From assembly GCA_025642065.1 (NCBI GenBank), contig JAODUP010000564.1, positions 201,001 to 265,000 of the forward strand: 64,000 bases of DNA, written 5' to 3'. The position numbers were made by a program, and so were the translations under genes. The stretch comes from Paralvinella palmiformis. Its lineage: Eukaryota; Annelida; Polychaeta; Terebellida; Alvinellidae. The notes under the pieces are model-generated. The model ran no database searches. It had not been told where the DNA came from and worked only from the letters and a program-made list of their open reading frames with translations. This document shows, one piece after another, positions 56,831-64,000 of this stretch; positions within the stretch are counted from its first letter, which is position 1, and every line of letters begins with the position of its first letter.

Positions 56831-57708
56831 TAAAATTTGGTGCTGAGTAAGTCAGGACCATTAGCCATAGATATATCTAAGATAGAAATGAGGTGTTTCA
56901 CTTCTGCTGGAGATGTCGTAACACTCTCCAGTCTGTGAGGCGTGGTCATGTATAGAGGTGGCAATGCACGTGGAATGTCATTCAAAGTTGATTGTGTGGC
57001 AAAATACAGATTAAGTAAATCTGCTTTAGTTTTTGTATTAACTAGTTCATTTCCATTTATTACCAGTGTACCTATCGATGGTTTCACCTTAACACCCATG
57101 ACAGATTTAATATTTTTCCAGTAACCTTTCGGGTGTATATAGTCACACATTAACTTTGTCATGAGTTTATTATGATATTCAATCTTGGCTGCTTGTCGTA
57201 TGAACTTTGCGTCATATCTCCTCTCCCTGAAAATTTCATAATGAAATGGGTTTCGTGTACACTGGAAAGTTTTGTGCCATCTATTTCTAATTCGATCAGC
57301 CCTCCTACACTCATGTGTTATATATGGTTTGTTGTGTGGTCGAATAGTTACTGTTCGATTTGGGATAAAGTATGATACACACTGGAATAGTACAGTGATA
57401 AATTTATCAACAATTACATCAATATTCGGTTCATTAAATATGTCTGTGTCCATATTATTGTGCAGAGTCACATTTAGTCCTTCATAATTACCCTTTTCAT
57501 AATCCCATATTTTACGAGAGTAATTCTTGTTATTAATTAAATCAAAGGCTATAATGCAGTGGTCCAAATTTACAATGGGTGGAGTGACTAACACATGTGA
57601 CAGGAGACCGAGTGAATCCATGATCATGAGATCAAGTATATGTTGCACATTTGTGTCATATCTTGTGGGTTCAGTAATAACCTGATTCATGTTATATGTG
57701 TTTATCAT
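56830..57708 (-). pseudogene. LINE ORF2, endonuclease end to RT linker
   Basis: A 292-codon open run. Start: MNQVITEPTRYDTNVQHILD with LDHCIIAFDL, the end of the endonuclease (TR....LDL......SDH, here NLDH). Then KIWDYEKGNYEGLN and RPHNKPYITHECRRADRIRN, the standard linker to RT with the KP..T.E.....R.R motif, and SILDISMANGPDLLSTKF, the first RT block (K...GPD.L....). The run ends with a stop right after STKF. It is the best preserved piece of the element. Confidence 0.85.
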
Positions 57709-58441
57709 ATCATATAGTTACGTCCCATTTCACTGTTCGAGTGGTTGACGTTCCACTGGCGACATCGATCATTAAAGTCTCCTACCAACAAGAAACAGTC
57801 AGGATTTGTTGCTAGTGCGGACAGGAGTGTCGCATGCAATTTATTAATAAAGTTATCAACAGTGTTGCTGGGATTACCCTGTGAAAACGGGAGGTCGGTA
57901 ATAAGTACCTAACAGAATATGTTTTCTGTCTGTTAAGATTTCTATCCAGACACTCTCACAGTCGTTATGTTCAAGGTCTAGTCTGTGCTCGACAACAAGA
58001 GCACTAGTGACATAAACCGCTACCCCTCCCCCATTGACGATTTCTGTCGTTTCTGTGAATGTCATAATCTTGGATATCAACTGCTATATCAGGTATGGAA
58101 TTGTCCAGCCATGTTTCGCTGATACAAACAATATATGACTTCATAGAATGTATCACATGCGATTTGATTTCTTCAAATTTGAGAAATGAACACGTCTCAT
58201 TATCATAAGTCCTCAGACTCCTAGCATTTATATGACATATGTCAATTGATTTCTTGGGGCGTTTGGGACCTGGGTTAGGATGTACATCACCTGATAACAA
58301 TAGTAACAGAATCAAGATGATATTTATGCAGAATGCTCCGTTATGCTCAGTCTGAGACTTCACGTGAGGCGTCTTTTGTCTGGAATCATCGAGGCTCCAC
58401 ATACCAATGCGTGCCTTGTACAGATTAATAGATACACTCAT
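57700..58441 (-). pseudogene. LINE ORF2 N-terminus and AP endonuclease, broken
   Basis: The endonuclease nicks target DNA to prime reverse transcription. The frame from 58441 has a hydrophobic run INIILILLLLLSGDVHPNPG (the NPGP motif at about 58264-58293), then DICHINARSLRTYDNE, VCISETWLDNSIPD and IQDYDIHRND (endonuclease motifs N.RSL, SETWL). After a frame change at about 58080 come GGGVAVYV, ESVWIEI and LLGTYYRPP. The segment expected to carry the last catalytic motifs (GDFN and SDH) is damaged: stops crowd 57870-57710, though FLVGRL is readable. The frame then continues at 57708. Confidence 0.8.
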
Positions 58442-58450
58442 GGTGGATCA

Positions 58451-58965
58451 TAGAAAACAAAAATACACCCCAGCAGTCGATCGACAATGCTAACATACAT
58501 GTCAGAATGGTGACGACAAGGTTTGAGAGATGAATGTGACACATTACTGTTCGATGACAAGCACAGCACAATCCCAACATGCATACACAGTTCCCAATAT
58601 AGTTCCTTACCAACGTAATTTCGATACATCTGAAATTACAATTTACATTTATGTACATATCAGGTGAATAAAAGGAGTGAACATAGTTTATCAACTTAAG
58701 TGGTAGTACTCTAATATGTGACAGGAATAATACAGTAAAATGCATAAGCACACCATATAGTAAACACTAAGTTAAATCCATAATTGGACCGATGATGGAT
58801 AATGTCACAATATGACAGAATACGTATGCATTTTACATTGATATTAATATTTTACGTGGACAGACAAGCAATGACAAATATTATGACCCGTCAGCGTGAA
58901 TAATAGAAAATATTACATAAATGTGTTAAATGTTGTTAGGATAGACAGTTCAATCCTTTCTTATT
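58451..58965. other. Stretch between the LINE and the microsatellite
   Basis: No gene recognised. It may be 5' untranslated or inter-ORF sequence of the LINE. The 108-codon frame at 58425-58751 (-) is Cys- and His-rich by composition but matches no known finger. Confidence 0.4.
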
Positions 58966-59102
58966 GTGTCATGCCCATCCAATATTACACACACACATAT
59001 AACTAATCATCTGAACAACAAAAGTGCAAGTTCTGAATACACATACTTGTGTATACATATTTCTAAACATGTGCATGCATATACATCTGCATGTATTATG
59101 CA

Positions 59103-59215
59103 CATGCACGCACACGCACACACACACACACACACACACAGACAGTTTATATATACATACATATACACACACATACATATACATACACACATATACATAC
59201 ATACATATAACACAA
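59103..59215. repeat. (AC)n and (ATAC)n microsatellite
   Basis: A pure AC run at 59113-59140 followed by imperfect ATAC/ACATAT repeats to about 59210. Confidence 0.9.
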
Positions 59216-59260
59216 TGTCCGCTGATAAGGTCACGTGACTAACACAATGTCCACTGATGG

Positions 59261-59715
59261 TTATTCTAGTTTCTGGGTTTCTTGGCGAAGTAGACTCCTT
59301 ACATCCATCAAGATTGTTCCCATTGTGTTATTACCTGGCCAGCGATTGTTCCTAGAGGTAGCCGTTTCCGCAGATGAACCAATGCCCCAATATGAATCAT
59401 AGGGGTTTGCTTCTGCCAACTCGTGGATAGTAAAACAGCCTTTAGGTAGGGATTTTGTCGAAATGTTTCTGCAATCATGCATGCCATCAGACTTAGTGTT
59501 TTTCCTGGATCATCCCAGTCCCTTTTCCCAAAAGATTCTCCAAGTTTCTTGTGGATATGTGGGCGGGACTATTTGGGCCGACATGGAGTAGTGAACTGCC
59601 TTATGGTAGAAATAGGTTTGTTCCACGCAGCTAAACACATTTCCGCCGACAGTGAATTTTGCCTGGTAAAAATTAGACAGTGGACATTGTGAACCATAGA
59701 AATATACAATATTGT
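59261..59715 (-). pseudogene. NADAR (YbiA-like, DUF1768) domain relic
   Basis: Almost the full domain is present in three frames: N-terminal strand and SNFY loop (about 59715-59600, frame 1), the central helix KKLGESFGKRDWDDPGKTLS and FRQNPYLK (59553-59430, frame 2), and the C-terminal part ELAEANPYDSYWGIG with the WPGNN..G..LM.VR end (59430-59261, frame 3). The order, spacing and motifs fit YbiA-type NADAR. The frame changes are at about 59553 and 59430. The stop is TAA at 59261, followed at once by a short direct repeat (ACACAATGTCC, 59211 and 59242). Confidence 0.8.
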
Positions 59716-60505
59716 CATTTTCGTAGCAACCAACAACAGTCTTGAGATCGTTGGGTAACTCAGCTAAATATTCTACAGTGTATGCTCTGTCATTGATGAC
59801 AATACGATTGTGTCTTAGATGAGCTTTCTCTTTACACTGTTCCATAGATCTGGCCTTATTGACGATTTGCTGGAGAATTCGTCTCTGAATGGCTATGTTT
59901 TCAGGTTAAGCCTGCTTCAGGTACATTGGGCCCGGTATGAGAGCTCGCTTGTCCCAAACTAGTTGCCTGGCATAGTAGGTGGAGAATTTTATCAGGATTG
60001 GTCTGCGCTTGTCCTTTTTGTATTTACCAATTCTGTATGCATGTGCTACGTCACGGGATTCCAGGTCAATTTCAATTTTTTTCAACTTTGCGAGAAATAA
60101 TGTCATCGTACCTTCGTTTTGTGTCTCTCGAACATTTGACAACAAGAGCTGAGTTTTGCATTCTTGTGATTCCAGATCAGACATACGCGAAGACAGGGAG
60201 TCCTGTTGGAGAGTCATCACATTCAGGGATTCTTTCAGCATAGTATTTTCAGCCGTTAGCTCAATAATCATTTTTCTCCAGACCCCTAATTTGGGGTTGA
60301 CCTGATTGACCTAATCTTACCAGATGTACACTGTTTTATTTGGGGGACTTGGCACAGGTGATGTGTATGATTTTATTCCAACATTTGGGGCAGTTCCTTC
60401 TAGAAATTTCCTATCTACATTCAGAATAGATTCACATATCCAAATGTGTGAGTTTGTCCTAGATTGACCATGCTCCTCGCTCAGTCCGATTGTTTCTTCT
60501 TTCAA
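59261..60505 (-). pseudogene. L1-ORF1-like RNA-binding protein fused to a NADAR domain, decayed
   Basis: Reads 60505 to 59261 on the - strand. Three open pieces (60505-60317, 60271-59906, 59845-59510) lie in the same frame, separated only by in-frame stops, so one protein is implied. Parts: a leader; a coiled coil IIELTAENTMLKESLNVMTL to LSSRMSDLE; an RRM-like plus C-terminal domain (LLLSNVRE, LESRDVAHAYRIGKYKKDKR, RPILIKFSTYYARQLVWDKR) in the layout of L1 ORF1 nucleic-acid chaperones; a linker PENIAIQRRILQQIVNKAR; then NADAR (FYGSQCPLSNFYQAKFTV, SCVEQTYFYHKA, and in two further frames KKLGESFGKRDW and NPYDSYWGIGSS, RWPGNNTMGTILMDVR). NADAR proteins act on ADP-ribose conjugates and NAD-derived metabolites. 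Three stops and two frameshifts make it inactive. Confidence 0.75.
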
Positions 60506-60615
60506 ACAGTCCCATTAACTTTCATGTTATTGGATGGTTGGCAATTTTTTCTGGCCTAACCGGGGATCCAAATGCACCTTCGTAACGGGATTGGTCTATT
60601 GGGGAGATCCTGTAC

Positions 60616-60672
<57 letters not shown>
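60616..60672. repeat. (AC)n microsatellite
   Basis: About 28 AC units. Confidence 0.95.
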
Positions 60673-60746
60673 CCTGTACTGTGATGAATGAGATGTATCA
60701 ATAAAACTATCAACTCAACTTTGGACTATATAATGGTTTAGTTAGT

Positions 60747-60749
<3 letters not shown>

Positions 60750-60795
<46 letters not shown>
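60750..60795. repeat. (AT)n microsatellite
   Basis: About 22 AT units. Confidence 0.95.
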
Positions 60796-60799
<4 letters not shown>

Positions 60800-63240
60800 A
60801 ATATGATATTCACTATAAGGTGCAGCCTGAATATTATCTATAATGTAACAGCCATGGCTGATTTAATGGTTTGTAATCCTTCTGGTTGAAGGTTCTCATT
60901 TGATCATCTCACTCCTGGTTGACCTTTGAATTTATCCGATGTCTCACCGATCCTGGCTTTTTTAAGCAGCTATCTCCATTGGACTATTGCCGTAAAAGAT
61001 TTTTCCGACCACAGAGTGCTTTATGGGCGCAAGGACCTTTTGAATTCTTCGTAAGGGAACTGTTAGATTTCGAGAATGTTCGGCACTGAAGCCTTTTCAT
61101 CACCATGGCCATTTCCCACTTTGGGCTGCGTGTGTCCTTGACGCGTAAAGGCAGTAACCTGTTTTACAATGAAATAATTTCACTGGCTATTGATGAGTGG
61201 TTTACTGTAAAACGATGTTATGAAAGTTATTGTTAGTTTCCAAGAAATATATCAAAACAAAACATTGTGCAAACATTTACAGTACAAGTTCAAGCTAGTA
61301 ACATCTATGTCAGGAGAAAGTCCAGTGCTAGACAGTTATAAAATATATAGCCTTGTCCCATAAAAACACATGCTTTAGGATTTTAGGATGACAGAGTGGT
61401 TATAGCACCATGCTCCAAACCTGCACGTGGCGGGTTCCGAACTGGTTGTTTTCCTGTAAGCAATCCGTAGTTGTGACCAGATGTGACCAGGACTGAGGCT
61501 AACAACTAGTCATCTTAGTCTTAATTACAAACGGGTCTTCAGTTATTATAGAAGAGATTTATTGTTTCAAATCTGGCTCATGCGTTTATTTGTAGGTTTT
61601 GTTTCCATTGGCATGTGGCCCTTGGTCATATGCCGTAGATCGGACTAGTGCCGAGACTGATCAACCGAACTGTTTCTCGTCGAGGTGAAGAGTGTTGATT
61701 TAGGATCCGAACTCGACATAGATGTTCTTTTCCTGTGTGTGCACCATCTAAAGACCTCGGCATTCTGCTGTATCAAGCAAATTCGCAGAAGGAATCACTC
61801 TGTTGTAGATGCTTTTCAGACAGGTTTGAGTTCATCGAGTGGAGTATTTGTCGTGGTCGGATCTACTAATGGACTCACAAATATTTGGCCATCCAAAGGT
61901 CAGAGCATGATCAAAACTGGGGATTTTTGGCATATTCGTCTAACACCCATCCATGGATAAGACTGATTGTGGACGCCCCTCCCTCACCCCGAACTAGCTG
62001 TCATTCACATACGATTATATTGTCATCCATCCACATTTATACTGCATGTGTAGAAACAATACCAGATATATCATATTAATACATCTGACTAAAGTATTTC
62101 CATATTTCAGAGCAGCAAGTATCAATTTCCCTTTTGAGGCAAATCTTCCCGTTTTGCTATCTCCCCATGTTCCCGGTGATACCTCAGAGTTCAGGGATTA
62201 GAATTAGCGACCCGTCGCCTCCTAAATGGAGTCAGCGAGGAACAACCATTTTGTACCAACGCGTCGTGACGCCATCAATCAACACTCACTTGCCGTTGTT
62301 CACGTTAGATCCGTCTCTGTTTCAGAATACTGGGCAAGCTGCCAACCGCCGAATCACAATGTCAGACTCGGGAAGAGCTGCCAATTCACATAATCTATAT
62401 AGACATTGTTGGCTTGACGCAGTTCAAGAGGCGGGTTAAAGCCGGATATGGAAAGTTTAGGTAGCGAAGGCTGCTTTGTGCATTACATGTGACAGAGTAA
62501 AATATGTGTATCTCAATCGTAATGACGACCTGCTCTGTGTCCTCATATTTTTGCCTTAATCGTCAGTCCTATCCCCTCCCCCATTTTTATCTTCCTCTCC
62601 TCTTCTTTCTTCAAATTTTATTCATTTTTTGACATTATATATCTACATTTGATACAATCCCGTTGATGATGGTGCCTTTTATTTATGGGATGTTGACATT
62701 ATTTTGTTTTCTTCATACGTCAGTTATTTAAAATACTTCAGTAGACATCGTCTGTCTTAATCTTGTTGTTGTACCTACTCTGCATCTGTATTATGCTTTT
62801 TGTGTACCTTTGTTCTCTCTTATCTCCATCAACCTCTGCATGTGAGTGTGTGTGTGTGTGTTTGTGTGTTTGTGTATGTTGATACTCTTGTTTGCCAATG
62901 CTGTGGTTCTTTTGTGATCTTGTTGTGCCTGTTGCATTTCTTGAATTGTATTCTTATAGCTAGCGGTGTTATGTGCCTGTGATATGAATGTTGCGCGCCC
63001 ACACTGCACCATTTGTGTACATCACTGAGCCTTTGAGACCCAGCTTAAGCTGACTGGACCTAGATGAATCCAGTCATTGGGATTATCCACTGATGATGGA
63101 AATTGTCCATTATTTCGCTGTCCGATGCTGCTGAGCCCCAATTGACCACCAACCGCCATTCATTCCCACTGGTGCCTATGTCAAACTACACAGGTCCCCG
63201 TCGAGTAATTAAAACAATCCACTACCAGTGGGTTATCATC
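60796..63240. other. Non-coding stretch within or beyond MGAT5 intron 8
   Basis: A tRNA-like SINE head may lie at 61385-61440 (GAGTGGTTATAGCACC, then GCGGGTTCCGAACTGG), with a block GACCAGATGTGACCAG also found near 37305. Frames at 61685-61960 and 62134-62439 (+) show no domain. A GT-rich run is at 62842-62872. No gene is recognised. Confidence 0.4.
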
Positions 63241-63245
63241 ACATG

Positions 63246-63246
<1 letters not shown>

Positions 63247-63290
<44 letters not shown>
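63247..63290. repeat. (AC)n microsatellite
   Basis: About 20 AC units with one interruption. Confidence 0.95.
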
Positions 63291-64000
63291 CATACCTTGA
63301 TGTACTCCATTATTGAGTCACCATTACCATGGAGCAATATAATGTCTTCAGATTGTGTATAATTTTTGGCTAGGATACCCTCCTCTCTCTGTAGAACATG
63401 GACTGCCAACATTTTTAATAAACTCAGCTTATTACACACAATTAATTATTTATTGGGAAAATGACAAAGATATACAATTGTTTTCAAGAGAACTAATATT
63501 GTTAATCTAAAAAACAAAACAACAACAAACACATACCTAAGCTGTAGTTCTTAATTATGAATATTTTGCTATATTTATTTTAGACCACAGTAGATGTACG
63601 TAGTACATTCCTTACCGATAAGAAATAACCTAAAAATAGAACAATAAAGTGACGAATAATCCAATGGCAATAAAAACGTACATTGTAGCTCATTCGTGTT
63701 AAGTTGCCGCCTGTGTACATTTTTCCAAGAAATCATTTTAGACTGGCTCGAGGGGGGATATTTAATCCATTGGGGTGGGTCTTAATTCGGCTTGTTAGCA
63801 ATAGAATGTATAATTGTGTTGTATGGACCATTCCTGGGTGATAAAGCCTTAAAATATAGCCATATTTAACCGGATCTGTTCGTCAACATTCTGTCCAAAT
63901 ACCTGTGAATGTACCAGATGACATAATTCCAGCTAAAGAATATTAATTTAAATAGGACATAATTCACCTCATCAAGGTAAATTTTGACCCTGAAATTCTT
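63291..64000. other. Non-coding stretch to window end
   Basis: AT-rich; no gene, exon of MGAT5 or known repeat is recognised. Confidence 0.4.

Larger units (their letters stand above)
54915..58450 (-). mobile_element. CR1-like non-LTR retrotransposon, near full-length ORF2, inactive
   Basis: On the - strand it holds, in order, an N-terminal hydrophobic/NPGP segment, an AP endonuclease, RT and a C-terminal zinc-finger region, ending with a GGCGTTGTAAATCCTCTGAA-type 3' end and A-rich tail near 54915. Length about 3.5 kb. At least eight stops or frameshifts. It sits in MGAT5 intron 8, antisense to the gene. The L1-ORF1/NADAR relic at 59261-60505 lies upstream on the same strand and could be its ORF1, but 800 bp with a microsatellite separate them. 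Confidence 0.85.

Noticed and set aside
58425..58751. - strand 108-codon Cys/His-rich frame as a zinc-finger ORF1
   Set aside because: Cys and His spacing fits no known finger and the frame has no similarity to LINE ORF1 proteins.
61685..62439. Possible genes on the + strand (91 and 101 codons)
   Set aside because: No domain, no splice continuity and no codon pattern distinct from surrounding DNA.
51368..64000. MGAT5 exon 9 and later exons
   Set aside because: Looked for the next conserved blocks of the catalytic domain in all + frames and found none; the gene must continue outside the window.

Overview
The window is eukaryotic nuclear DNA: AT-rich, intron-containing and dominated by mobile elements. 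Only one host gene is recognisable, eight coding exons of an MGAT5-type N-acetylglucosaminyltransferase V on the + strand (28608-50990), with all splice sites and phases consistent. The gene continues past the right edge. Several classes of tRNA-headed SINE, CR1/L2-like LINEs with NPGP-type N-termini, ISL2EU and hAT DNA transposons, a Ty3/Gypsy relic and many (AC)n/(AT)n tracts suggest a marine invertebrate, most likely a mollusc or another lophotrochozoan. That assignment is inference; no species can be named from the sequence.

Layout. 1-9 kb: decayed reverse-transcriptase pieces, microsatellites, SINEs, an RNase H-type LINE tail (- strand) and a better preserved CR1/L2-like LINE 3' half (7.26-8.5 kb). 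9-13.6 kb: a Harbinger-like transposase N-terminus, a THAP-DDE (ISL2EU-type) transposon with both terminal inverted repeats and an AT target duplication (9566-11722), and a 5'-truncated Ty3/Gypsy element on the - strand whose LTR it probably interrupts. 13.6-22.6 kb: SINEs, MITEs and non-coding DNA. 22.6-24.7 kb: a 2.1-kb, 47-bp minisatellite that is open in all three forward frames. 24.7-28.6 kb: no gene seen. 28.6-51 kb: MGAT5 exons 1-8, with introns holding SINEs, MITEs, an unrecognised decayed coding region (34.7-36.3 kb) and a complete non-autonomous hAT transposon (42522-46161). 51-64 kb: the large intron 8, holding a nearly complete but broken LINE (54.9-58.45 kb, - strand), an L1-ORF1-like protein relic fused to a NADAR domain (59261-60505, - strand), and microsatellites.

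The most interesting points are: (1) MGAT5 exon 8, which carries the probable catalytic Glu, ends in a 43-bp minisatellite that has copied the exon end and 5' splice site nine times, and its acceptor abuts a long (AC)n(AT)n tract; (2) the retrotransposon-type ORF1 fused in frame to NADAR, a domain of ADP-ribose/NAD metabolism not normally listed as a retrotransposon part; (3) three unrelated minisatellites (47, 43 and 25 bp), two of them grown from functional sequence (a splice junction and a transposase codon run); and (4) nested transposons whose termini and target duplications can still be read.

Apart from MGAT5 no reading frame here is convincingly functional. Every transposon coding region carries stops or frameshifts.
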